9,619 bases of DNA from Alphaproteobacteria bacterium MarineAlpha11_Bin1 (GTDB lineage Bacteria; Pseudomonadota; Alphaproteobacteria; MPNO01; UBA830), in the NCBI GenBank assembly GCA_002937455.1, contig PTJZ01000019.1, positions 1 through 9,619 on the forward strand. The letters run 5' to 3'. Position numbers and translations under genes: made by a program. This document shows positions 1 through 6,389 of the stretch, one piece after another; position 1 is the stretch's first letter; each line of letters starts with the position of its first letter. The notes beneath the pieces are model-generated. The model was given only the letters and a program-made list of their open reading frames with translations, was not told where the DNA came from and did not search any database.

Positions 1-1
1 G

Positions 2-77
2 TGGTGCCCAGGGGCGGATTTGAACCACCGACACCCGCATTTTCAGTGCGATGCTCTACCAACTGAGCTACCTGGGC
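2..77 (-). tRNA. tRNA-Phe (anticodon GAA)
   Basis: Read on the minus strand, a full cloverleaf is visible. The acceptor stem GCCCAGG pairs with CCTGGGC, the D arm is AGCTCAGTTGGTAGAGC, the anticodon loop is CTGAAAA with GAA at its centre, and the T arm carries GGTTCAAATCC. The discriminator A and an encoded CCA end the gene at positions 5 to 2. It decodes UUC and UUU. It lies downstream of yacG in the same orientation but about 370 bases away, and it has its own promoter, so it is probably a separate transcription unit. Confidence 0.97.
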
Positions 78-103
78 ATACCGACAAAATCTGCGAACGG
101 CCG

Positions 104-132
104 CTTATAGGCAATAACATTATATCTGTCCA
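104..132 (-). promoter_or_regulatory. Predicted sigma-70-type promoter of tRNA-Phe
   Basis: On the minus strand the -35 element TGGACA (132 to 127) and the -10 element TATAAG (109 to 104) are separated by exactly 17 bases, each matching consensus at 5 of 6 positions. Transcription would begin near 97, about 20 bases before the tRNA 5' end. The bases just after the -10 box are CGGCCG, a GC-rich discriminator of the kind that makes stable-RNA promoters sensitive to the stringent response. That regulatory role is inferred. Confidence 0.6.
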
Positions 133-308
133 GCAGACACCGCGCTGCATAAACTTGTCTCATGCGCCCAGACAATAAGCCTGTATCGACAATGAGTTAT
201 CAGGCTATCATATATCCCGTCAATAAAGAGAGCCACGGACACTGATGTCATGCAGCTTAACTCTAAATGATCTTTATCCTCTAGCCGGGGCGCATTCGAA
301 AACTAACA

Positions 309-345
309 AAAGATCAGCGATTTTTCAAAGTTTTGTTTGATCTTT
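309..345 (-). terminator. Possible weak terminator after yacG
   Basis: AAAGATCA (309-316) and TGATCTTT (338-345) form a perfect 8-base inverted repeat around 21 bases. An overlapping alternative pairs TTCAAAG (324-330) with CTTTGAA (342-348). On the minus strand the stem is followed by TTGTTAGTTTTC, which is only moderately T-rich. The stem is AT-rich and the loop long, so termination here is plausible but weakly supported. Confidence 0.3.
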
Positions 346-448
346 GAAGGTTTTGGTATGCAATTCTCACCTCACCATACACAATACCGACCCGGACCCA
401 GTTCGGCTCTATCTCGGTCTAGCTCTTTCCAAAAAACATTGTTTTCTA

Positions 449-643
449 TCACTCAAGTTCACATTGCGGATCCGAAATTTCACTGTCGAAGTCGTCTGGC
501 ACTTCTTCTGTTGGGATCGCGTAGTTACCAGAAAGCCATCGGCCCAGGTCGATTTCCGAACATCGCTTCGAACAAAACGGCCGGAATTTTTCGGTTCTGT
601 CCGCGTTGCAAACCGGGCATCGCGATTGCGCAATACTCGCCAT
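449..643 (-). CDS. yacG: DNA gyrase inhibitor YacG
   Basis: This 64-residue protein is a small zinc-binding YacG. In E. coli YacG binds GyrB and blocks DNA binding by gyrase. Four cysteines suited to hold zinc are present as CPVC (C9, C12) and FCSKRC (C24, C28). They are followed by the family signature IDLGRWLSGNYAIP (31-44) and an acidic tail. The length is typical of the family. The ATG at 643 lies 3 bases after the rng stop, and GGAG at the end of rng serves as its ribosome binding site, so it is probably co-translated with rng as the last gene of the block. Confidence 0.95.
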   Translation of the reverse strand: MASIAQSRCPVCNADRTEKFRPFCSKRCSEIDLGRWLSGNYAIPTEEVPDDFDSEISDPQCELE

Positions 644-646
644 AAT

Positions 647-2077
647 TTACTCCACAACAATATCGAAGACTTCGCGATGATATTCATCATCAGGGCGGAG
701 AATAATAGTCCTGCCGGTATCCTCCTCGATCCCAGTCAGCATCTCATCAAAACCCTTCTCAAGGGAGTCGATAATTTCTTCCCTAGCATAAAGTATAATC
801 TCTCCTGGCGGCATGCTCATAGATTCTCGTTGCAAGGCGCGCAAAATTTCTATTGATATCGCGGCCGCTGATTTCCGTCGGCCCTGCCCATCGCAGGCGG
901 CGCAGACTTCGGTCATCGTTTGCAATAGTGGTTCACGACGACGACGACGCGTAATTTCTACGAGCCCAGCCTCTGTAACGTCCAGAATACGCGTTGGATT
1001 CCGATCCTTGCGGGCAGCATTTTCAAGTAACTCTATGATCTCATCCCATTTTATTTCATCGTCCATATGAATGAAATCGACCACAATAAGTCCCGATATG
1101 TTTCTAACTCTGATTTGCCGAGCGGCTTCGACCGCAGCTTCACGGTTTGTTCGGTAAGCCATCTGTTCGAGATCCGATGCATTATCGAACTTACCGGAAT
1201 TTACGTCGATTGACGTCAGAGCCTCAGTTGACTCAATAATCAGACTACCCCCTGAAATTAGGTCTACTCGGTGAGAGCATACCCGTTCTATCTCCTCCTC
1301 GATTCCGTATTGATCGAAAAGCTGCTGTGGACCCGTATGAAGTCGTATGACGTCACTCATTCTAGGTATAGCCTTGGTACAAAACTGTCGGGCAGCCTCG
1401 GAGGCAACTCCATCATCAATCTGAACCGTGTCGATATTCTCCAACGCGTAGTCCCGAAGCACTCTTAATAAGGGATCAAGATCAGCGTGTAGGCAAAAGG
1501 GAACTTTGGATCCCTCTTGCGATTCTACGATACCTGTCCATGTGTCTCTAAGCCGATTACGGTCCGATTCAAGTTCCTCTGCACTAGCACCAACAGCTGC
1601 CGTTCGAACTATAAAACCTTCACCGCCCTCAACCAGTTCTGACATCAAATTTATCAGACGGTTGCGCTCGGTTTCTTCTTCAATCTGACGGGATACCATT
1701 ACTCGATCCTGCAGCGGAACATAGACAAGAAAACGTCCCGGTAGGGTCAGCCGACGAGAAAGTTGCACACCTTTGCCGCCTATCGCGTCCTTTACGACCT
1801 GAACCATAATTATTTCACCTTCGTGGATTGGTACATCATCAGCACCGTCTCGACGCCTACCGCCATCAAGTCGCAAAAATCCTGATCGTTGCAATCCCAC
1901 ATTTACAAAGGCTGCTTCCATGGCATTTATGACACGATCTACGCGGCCCAAATAAATATTTCCAACAACGCTTCCTCGTTCACGACGTTCGACAATTAGA
2001 TCTATCAGCGCACCGTCATTCATTAAAGCAGCTCGAATTTCGGCAGAGGTGACATTAATTAACAGTTCTTGGGTCAT
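647..2077 (-). CDS. rng: Ribonuclease G (RNase E/G family)
   Basis: This 476-residue endoribonuclease of the RNase E/G family acts on rRNA precursors and mRNA decay in the cytoplasm. An S1-like RNA-binding region spans roughly residues 36-120, and the catalytic DNase I-like part follows. The two metal-binding aspartates are visible in SIDVNSG (D291) and VVDFIHM (D334). The zinc-link cysteines are in CAACDGQG (C392, C395), and the conserved GLVEITRRR (371-379) precedes them. The protein ends about where E. coli RNase G does and lacks the long C-terminal degradosome scaffold of RNase E, so the RNase G name fits better. In alphaproteobacteria this maf-rng-yacG arrangement is usual. The maf stop is 27 bases upstream. 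Confidence 0.93.
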   Translation of the reverse strand: MTQELLINVTSAEIRAALMNDGALIDLIVERRERGSVVGNIYLGRVDRVINAMEAAFVNVGLQRSGFLRLDGGRRRDGADDVPIHEGEIIMVQVVKDAIGGKGVQLSRRLTLPGRFLVYVPLQDRVMVSRQIEEETERNRLINLMSELVEGGEGFIVRTAAVGASAEELESDRNRLRDTWTGIVESQEGSKVPFCLHADLDPLLRVLRDYALENIDTVQIDDGVASEAARQFCTKAIPRMSDVIRLHTGPQQLFDQYGIEEEIERVCSHRVDLISGGSLIIESTEALTSIDVNSGKFDNASDLEQMAYRTNREAAVEAARQIRVRNISGLIVVDFIHMDDEIKWDEIIELLENAARKDRNPTRILDVTEAGLVEITRRRRREPLLQTMTEVCAACDGQGRRKSAAAISIEILRALQRESMSMPPGEIILYAREEIIDSLEKGFDEMLTGIEEDTGRTIILRPDDEYHREVFDIVVE

Positions 2078-2104
2078 TACGAATCCACTGTAAGGTACTC
2101 AATT

Positions 2105-2695
2105 CTATAAGACATATCCGCCCCCCCGCAGGAGAGAAAGCGTTTCGTATAGCGGCAAGCCGACAACATTGAAGTAGGATCCGTTGATGTCCTTAACGAA
2201 TGCGCCCGCTGCCCCCTGTATCGCATATCCTCCTGCTTTTCCTCGCCATTCACCGGTTTCTAGATATCTGTCTATTTCACGATCCTCCAATCTCTTTAAC
2301 GTAACGGTTGTGGTCACCATTCGGGTAATCGGAGGCTTTTCAGGTGCAATGACCGTTATGCCGCCATAAACCTTATGCCGGCGGCCAGAGAGTAAATGAA
2401 GGAAAGTTCGTGCCTGGCTTTCATTTTCCGGCTTTCCCAGAATTCGTCTTCCGACTGCAACAATGGTATCTGCCGATAGAACCCAGGTATCGCTGACCTC
2501 AGCCGCGACTGTCTTCCCTTTTTCTAATGACAACCGTCTAGCGAGAGGGCCTGGCTTTTCGCCGGGATTTGGCATCTCATCAATATCGGCCGGGACAATA
2601 GCTTCGGGCACAATTCCAATTTGGCCGAGAAGCTCTTTTCGTCGAGGAGACGCGGAAGCGAGGACCAGCCGGTGCGGCCCAGGATTCCGGACCAT
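2105..2695 (-). CDS. maf: Maf family nucleoside triphosphate pyrophosphatase
   Basis: This 196-residue Maf protein hydrolyses non-canonical or pyrimidine nucleoside triphosphates to monophosphate and pyrophosphate, and in some bacteria it affects septum formation. Family motifs occur in order: LASASPRR (12-19, phosphate contacts), SADTIV (74-79, with the catalytic D76), the GR.H.VYGG segment (104-112), KAGGYAIQG (153-161) and YFNVVGLPL (174-182). The length is normal. The ATG at 2695 is 5 bases after the infA stop, implying co-transcription and probably coupled translation. I cannot tell from sequence alone whether it prefers dTTP/UTP or 7-methyl-GTP. The gene ends in TAG directly after the expected C-terminus. 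Confidence 0.93.
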   Translation of the reverse strand: MVRNPGPHRLVLASASPRRKELLGQIGIVPEAIVPADIDEMPNPGEKPGPLARRLSLEKGKTVAAEVSDTWVLSADTIVAVGRRILGKPENESQARTFLHLLSGRRHKVYGGITVIAPEKPPITRMVTTTVTLKRLEDREIDRYLETGEWRGKAGGYAIQGAAGAFVKDINGSYFNVVGLPLYETLSLLRGGGYVL

Positions 2696-2700
2696 TGTCT

Positions 2701-2919
2701 CTATTTGAATCGGAAGGTGATACGACCTTTAGTCAGATCGTAGGGCGTCATTTCCACATTTACGCGATCGCCAGCTAGAACCCGAATACGGTTTTTACGC
2801 ATCTTGCCCGAAGTATGTGCGAGCACTTCATGGTCGTTGTCCAATTTCACTCTGAACATTGCGTTGGGTAATAATTCGAGAATGGTCCCCGCAAACTCTA
2901 TAAGATCTTCCTTAGCCAT
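2701..2919 (-). CDS. infA: Translation initiation factor IF-1
   Basis: This is a 72-residue IF-1, a single OB-fold protein that binds the A site of the 30S subunit with IF-2 and IF-3. The sequence is canonical from start to end: [13 protein letters not shown] at the N-terminus, the segment with [17 protein letters not shown] (35-51) in the middle, and the usual RITFRF(K) terminus. The ribosome binding site GGGAG sits 5 bases before the ATG. It stands 114 bases downstream of the phosphatase gene, a gap long enough to hold its own promoter, and is followed by maf after 5 bases. Its TAG stop falls exactly at the family's normal end, which shows that TAG is a true stop in this genome. Confidence 0.98.
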   Translation of the reverse strand: MAKEDLIEFAGTILELLPNAMFRVKLDNDHEVLAHTSGKMRKNRIRVLAGDRVNVEMTPYDLTKGRITFRFK

Positions 2920-2960
2920 CGTATCTCCCGTTATTAAGAGTGATTGGCGCGAAAGTGGTG

Positions 2961-2985
2961 CCTTGGGTCAATAAGGTCAAGGGTC
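2961..2985. repeat. GGTCAA direct repeats inside an inverted repeat, upstream of infA
   Basis: GGTCAA occurs at 2966-2971 and again at 2975-2980, nine bases apart, followed by a degenerate third copy GGTC at 2982-2985. The pair is enclosed by CCTTG (2961-2965) and CAAGG (2978-2982). Read on the minus strand, each copy is TTGACC, which resembles a -35 element, but the matching -10 positions (CACTTT or GCCAAT) are poor. It may be an infA promoter or operator, or it may be chance. Confidence 0.35.
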
Positions 2986-3033
2986 TTCAAAAATAGAAAT
3001 TTCCTCGGCCTTTTCGCATGACTCGATCATCAC

Positions 3034-3456
3034 TTATCCAAAGCGCTTTCCAATACACCGAATTAAATAGTCACGAAGGTCTCGATAAGCGGCGAGACGC
3101 TCATCCCGGTGCCCCTCCGCAACTGAGGGATCCGGCGTCGGCCAGTATTCTACTTCCGATGCGGTAACACGCGTCAGTTCAATTGCCGTGTGTTGCGCTT
3201 CGGGCGATAGGGATACAATAACCTCAAACGAGGTATCCATTAAATCATCCAACCGTTTCGACTTATGAAGTGACAAATCTATCCCGATCTCTTTCATAAC
3301 AGCAATCGCCATTAGATCGAGATCACCATTTCGAACCCCAACCGAATCTACGAAAATTTGTGTTCCATACCTGTTCTTGGTCAGCGCCTCCGCCATTGGC
3401 GACCGGAGAGCGTTCTCGCCACATACGAACAAGATGCTAGATGGGCAATCTGCCAT
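3034..3456 (-). CDS. Low-molecular-weight protein tyrosine phosphatase family protein
   Basis: This 140-residue protein has the low-molecular-weight phosphatase fold. The N-terminal strand SSILFVC leads into the P-loop CGENALRS (C12 nucleophile, R18), which fits CX5R(S/T). The late motif WPTPDPS carries the likely general acid D109. The P-loop differs from the classical CxGNxCRS form but resembles the alphaproteobacterial subgroup found next to UPF0262 and infA. I chose the ATG at 3456 because GGGGGTG lies just upstream and it gives a 5-base gap from the UPF0262 stop. An upstream start at 3486 would add ten residues of no family character. The substrate is unknown, and the fold is shared with arsenate reductases, for which there is no supporting context. 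Confidence 0.85.
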   Translation of the reverse strand: MADCPSSILFVCGENALRSPMAEALTKNRYGTQIFVDSVGVRNGDLDLMAIAVMKEIGIDLSLHKSKRLDDLMDTSFEVIVSLSPEAQHTAIELTRVTASEVEYWPTPDPSVAEGHRDERLAAYRDLRDYLIRCIGKRFG

Positions 3457-3461
3457 GGCAT

Positions 3462-3938
3462 TCACCCCCGAACGTACAATACACAAATAAGAGTAAAAAG
3501 ACGGCGGGCGGTGCTTTCATCGACAGAAACATGTTCCGAAAGTTTTTCACGGAGCATAACAGCACCTTGATCATGCAAACTACGACGCCCGATATCAATA
3601 GCCTCTATCTTGGAAGGAGAAGCGGATTTGATAGCCTCGTAGTAACTCTCACAAACCTTGAAATAGTCTCGGATAATTTTGCGAAACGAAGTCAACAGCA
3701 GCGGGAATTTCGCAACATTAAAACCGGTTTGCGCTGTAATTTCGAATATCAACTTATTTTCCTCCCGTTTGAGGTACAGTGCATATGGTCCAATATCTCC
3801 GCCGATCATCTCAAATTTGTTTTCTTCAAGCAGATCGTAGATAGCGATCCGGCGCTCATGCTCAACTTCAGGGTTTCGAGCAAAAAAATTATGGTCGTCC
3901 AGTTGAACATCGAAGAGTTTATTTCGCTCATCCAACAT
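3462..3938 (-). CDS. UPF0262 family protein
   Basis: This 158-residue protein belongs to UPF0262, a family of unknown function known to me mainly from alphaproteobacteria. Recognisable segments are RIAIYDLLEEN (30-40), GGDIGPYALYL (46-56), FRKIIRDYFKVCESYYEAI (85-103), IEAIDIGRRSLHDQG (111-125) and the C-terminal TARRLFTLICVL followed by RG at the end. No signal peptide or membrane segment is apparent, so it is probably cytoplasmic. It begins 17 bases after hisD and ends 5 bases before the phosphatase start. The constant association with hisD, the phosphatase and infA suggests co-expression but does not reveal the role. Confidence 0.93.
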   Translation of the reverse strand: MLDERNKLFDVQLDDHNFFARNPEVEHERRIAIYDLLEENKFEMIGGDIGPYALYLKREENKLIFEITAQTGFNVAKFPLLLTSFRKIIRDYFKVCESYYEAIKSASPSKIEAIDIGRRSLHDQGAVMLREKLSEHVSVDESTARRLFTLICVLYVRG

Positions 3939-3955
3939 GCCCTACTTGCCCACCA

Positions 3956-5248
3956 TCAGCGTTTATTGAGCCTAATTGACAATGATCGGGAATGAGCTTC
4001 AAGGCCCTCGGCATCAGCCAAAGTCACTGCAGCGGGACCAATTCGCGATAATGCAGCTGGGTCGCAGGACACCATAGTCGTGCGTTTCATGAAATCGATC
4101 ACGCTTAGACCAGACGAAAAGCGCGCACTTTGGCCAGTCGGCAAGACATGGTTTGGGCCGGCTATATAATCCCCTATTGCTTCTGGTGTATGGCGTCCCA
4201 TGAATATAGCTCCAGCATGCGAGATTTCGGACGCGAGGCCATCAGGGTCTTCCACCGCGAGTTCAAGATGTTCTGGTGCGATGCGATCAACCAGCTCCAC
4301 AGCCCGATCCAGCGTATCAACCAGGATTATTGCTCCATGATCTTCCCAACTTTTTCTAGCAATGTCGTGGCGAGGAAGATCCTCTAATAGTTGTTCAATC
4401 GCATCTGCAACAGAATCTGCTAAAGCACCGCTATCAGTAATCAATACTGACTGGGACGACGTATCGTGCTCTGCTTGAGACAAAAGATCCGCGGCAATCC
4501 AGGAAGGGTCGTTCTCAGAATCAGCAATCACTACTATTTCCGAAGGACCGGCGATCATATCTATGCCAACGGTACCAAAAACTTGTCGTTTCGACTCGGC
4601 TACGTAAGCGTTCCCCGGACCAGTGATCTTGTCAACCGGTGCGATGCTCTCAGTTCCAAACGCTAAAGCCGCCACGGCCTGAGCGCCACCTATCCGGTAT
4701 ATTTCATCTACCCGGGCAAGATCGGCAGCCGCCAACACTAGAGGGTTGATCTCACCACTAGGCGTCGGGACAACCATAACAATGCGCGGAACACCGGCTA
4801 CATTGGCTGGAATAGCATTCATCAAAACCGAACTCGGATAGGCTGCTGTGCCACCAGGTACGTATATCCCGACCGCCGAAAGCGGCCTCCAGCGGGAACC
4901 TAGCCATACGCCTTCTTCATCTGTATAGGAAATCCCTTCCGGCCTCTCGCGCACGTGGAAGGCCCGAATTCTATTCGCAGCCATCTCTAAAGCAGCAATC
5001 TCTTCGGACCGGCAAGCACCTTTCGCCGAATCAATCAGAGCCGGATCGACACGGAGCCCTTCAGAGATGTCTAGCTTGTCGAAGCGAGATGTATAGTCAA
5101 TAACCGCTGCATCTCCCCGGCTACGCACGTCGGCAATGATTTCAGATACCACCGCCGATACATCCTCACCCACCTCCCTTCGCCGTCCGACGTATCGGTC
5201 AAAATCTTCGGCAAATCCCGAAGCGCGGTTTGAAAGCCTAAGCGGCAT
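3956..5248 (-). CDS. hisD: Histidinol dehydrogenase
   Basis: HisD catalyses the last two steps of histidine synthesis, oxidising L-histidinol to L-histidine with two NAD+ and a zinc ion. Counting from the ATG at 5248 (430 residues), the zinc ligands Q258 and H261 lie in SQAEHD, D360 in GDYIAGPNH and H419 in LEAHSRS. The catalytic pair E326-H327 is in IAPEHLE. The glycine-rich VGIYVPGG and ITGPGNAYV segments are intact. A GTG lies one codon upstream at 5251, but a perfect AGGAGG six bases before the ATG makes 5248 the better start. The gene overlaps the end of hisG by 11 bases, so the two are probably translationally coupled. Confidence 0.97.
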   Translation of the reverse strand: MPLRLSNRASGFAEDFDRYVGRRREVGEDVSAVVSEIIADVRSRGDAAVIDYTSRFDKLDISEGLRVDPALIDSAKGACRSEEIAALEMAANRIRAFHVRERPEGISYTDEEGVWLGSRWRPLSAVGIYVPGGTAAYPSSVLMNAIPANVAGVPRIVMVVPTPSGEINPLVLAAADLARVDEIYRIGGAQAVAALAFGTESIAPVDKITGPGNAYVAESKRQVFGTVGIDMIAGPSEIVVIADSENDPSWIAADLLSQAEHDTSSQSVLITDSGALADSVADAIEQLLEDLPRHDIARKSWEDHGAIILVDTLDRAVELVDRIAPEHLELAVEDPDGLASEISHAGAIFMGRHTPEAIGDYIAGPNHVLPTGQSARFSSGLSVIDFMKRTTMVSCDPAALSRIGPAAVTLADAEGLEAHSRSLSIRLNKR

Positions 5249-5903
5249 CACGCACCTCCTCGAAACGCCTGATCCAACCCTGGATTTCTTTTGGCCTAGT
5301 CTTCAGCGCCGCGCGGTTTACGACGAGGCGCGACGTGATTTCAGCGATTTCTTCAACCTCTATAAGGCCATTCGCTTTTAAAGTAGACCCCGTGGATACC
5401 AGGTCAACGATACGGCGACATAAGCCCAATGAAGGTGCTATCTCCATTGCGCCATTCAGCTTCACACACTCCGCCTGAACTCCGCGCGCCGCAAAATGTC
5501 GGCGAGTAATTTTTGGATACTTTGTAGCAACCCGAACATGACTCCAGCGTCCGGGGTCATCCTTTTCTCGAAGCTCCTCGGACTCCGCCACGACCATTCG
5601 GCAGGCCCCAATACCAAGATCTAGCGGCGCATAAACTTCTGGAAAATCAAACTCTAGGAGGACATCTCGGCCTGCAATACCTATCTCGGCAGCACCAAAA
5701 GCGACAAAAGTTGCGATATCGAACGATCGAACTCTTAGGATTGATAAATTTCGGACGTTAGTTTGAAACTCTAATTTGCGTTCGTGCTTGTCGTGGAATG
5801 ACTGCTCGGGCTCGATGCCAGCCCCCAACATCAATGGCAAAAGCTCGTCTAAAATTCGCCCGCGCGGCACGGCCATACGCAGTTTTCCGTTCACGCCAGT
5901 CAT
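5238..5903 (-). CDS. hisG: ATP phosphoribosyltransferase, short form (HisG)
   Basis: HisG joins ATP and PRPP in the first, committed step of histidine synthesis. The protein is 221 residues, which is the short form lacking the C-terminal regulatory domain. Visible motifs are [10 protein letters not shown] (8-17), the segment [14 protein letters not shown] (69-82), and the PRPP-binding [14 protein letters not shown] (167-180). The ATG at 5903 is preceded by AGGAG at a 6-base spacing. A TTG at 5921 is in frame but has no such site. Short-form HisG normally works as an octamer with HisZ, the regulatory subunit, and no hisZ lies in this window. The gene ends in TAG and overlaps hisD by 11 bases. 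Confidence 0.95.
   Translation of the reverse strand: MTGVNGKLRMAVPRGRILDELLPLMLGAGIEPEQSFHDKHERKLEFQTNVRNLSILRVRSFDIATFVAFGAAEIGIAGRDVLLEFDFPEVYAPLDLGIGACRMVVAESEELREKDDPGRWSHVRVATKYPKITRRHFAARGVQAECVKLNGAMEIAPSLGLCRRIVDLVSTGSTLKANGLIEVEEIAEITSRLVVNRAALKTRPKEIQGWIRRFEEVRDAA
5255..5260 (-). promoter_or_regulatory. Strong ribosome binding site of hisD inside hisG
   Basis: AGGAGG on the minus strand, six bases upstream of the ATG at 5248, lies within the last codons of hisG. It decides between the ATG and the GTG at 5251, and it suggests that hisD is translated efficiently as ribosomes finish hisG. Confidence 0.8.
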
Positions 5904-5917
5904 CTTATTCTCCTGCG

Positions 5918-6067
5918 TCAAACCCTACACCAAGAAAACCAACTCCCCCCCCAATGTGTGGGACGCCATTGTGTAGGCCAAGATTCTCCAAAATCTTCCA
6001 CATGGCAGAGAACAGACTCGACTTTAAGCCTGATCGTCGCGCCACCAGCAAAAAGGAGGTCTACATA
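5918..6067 (-). pseudogene. C-terminal part of the DUF2948 gene beyond an in-frame TAG
   Basis: The minus-strand frame of the upstream DUF2948 gene stays open for 49 codons after the TAG at 6070-6068 and ends with TGA at 5920-5918. It encodes LLFAGGATIRLKVE, then VEDFGESW and WPTQWRP followed by TH, which I recognise as the conserved C-terminal part of DUF2948. No shift of frame is needed, only passage through one TAG. The last 11 codons (WGGSW and so on) follow an 8-base G run (plus-strand C run 5945-5952) and do not look like the family. There is no convincing start codon or ribosome binding site for separate translation. The extended frame would stop 14 bases before hisG, a normal operon spacing. 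It may be a recent nonsense mutation, a readthrough gene or a sequence error. Confidence 0.75.
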
Positions 6068-6376
6068 CTATTTCGTCCCGCTCAGCGCCAGCAAATCAAG
6101 CATCGCTCCAAGCTTTAACTGATCGGGACGCTTTCGTTGGACGCCGATAACATTATCAAAAGAAATAACGCAACGGATCCGCTCGTAGATTGCGCCATCA
6201 ATCTTCTCCGCGCCGGTGTCCTCCCAACAAAACCTATGGCCAACAAGCGCAAATCTTTTTTCCAATGATAAATAAATCATTTTACTTACAGGAACCACAG
6301 CATCCTCAAGAAACATTGGCAAAACAACGATATCTTCTTCGTCGGCAGCAACCAATTTAAGTAACGTATCAGGCAT
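6068..6376 (-). CDS. DUF2948 family protein, cut short by TAG
   Basis: This frame encodes 102 residues with the N-terminal and central features of DUF2948, an alphaproteobacterial family of unknown function. They include LKLVAADEEDIVVL (6-19), the LEDAVVPVSKMIYL segment (23-36), RFALVGHRFCWE (41-52), ERIRCVISFDNV (65-76) and LDLLAL (93-98). From memory, family members are usually near 140-150 residues, and with the continuation past the TAG this one would be 152 codons. A GGGAAG ribosome site precedes the ATG at 6376, which lies 13 bases after the murA stop. The gene stands in the usual place next to murA. If the TAG is real, the product lacks its most conserved C-terminal strand and motif and is probably unstable. 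Confidence 0.8.
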   Translation of the reverse strand: MPDTLLKLVAADEEDIVVLPMFLEDAVVPVSKMIYLSLEKRFALVGHRFCWEDTGAEKIDGAIYERIRCVISFDNVIGVQRKRPDQLKLGAMLDLLALSGTK

Positions 6377-6389
6377 TTGTCTTCCCGCG

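Larger units (their letters stand above)
78..448. other. Intergenic region between tRNA-Phe and yacG
   Basis: I see no convincing gene in this 371-base gap. It holds the tRNA-Phe promoter at its left end and a weak inverted repeat at 309-345 that could end the yacG transcript. There is also a 6-base inverted repeat, AGCCTG (178-183) with CAGGCT (201-206), around a 17-base loop and without an adjoining T run. The reading frames that cross its right half are antisense to yacG and rng and resemble no family I know. Confidence 0.6.

Noticed and set aside
78..448. Integration site or mobile element next to the tRNA-Phe gene
   Set aside because: tRNA 3' ends are common attachment sites, but the 3' end here lies at the window edge. 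The visible side shows no integrase, no duplicated tRNA fragment and no IS ends.
344..856. A 170-codon plus-strand open frame (and a 102-codon one beginning nearby) across yacG and the end of rng
   Set aside because: Both are antisense to two well-supported genes, have no family resemblance and no sensible ribosome site. They are shadow frames.
647..2077. Full RNase E with degradosome scaffold
   Set aside because: The protein ends at 476 residues shortly after the zinc-link and small domain. No long Arg/Pro-rich C-terminal region follows; yacG starts 3 bases later.
3034..3456. Arsenate reductase (ArsC)
   Set aside because: The fold is shared, but there is no ars operon context and the additional redox cysteines expected of thioredoxin-linked ArsC are not evident. 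A generic phosphatase-family call is safer.
3441..3995. A 184-codon plus-strand open frame
   Set aside because: It is antisense to UPF0262 over its full length, and the minus-strand product matches a known family throughout.
6068..6070. TAG as a sense codon throughout this genome
   Set aside because: infA, maf, hisG and the 7788-7952 gene all end in TAG at positions where the product is complete, so general reassignment is not supported.
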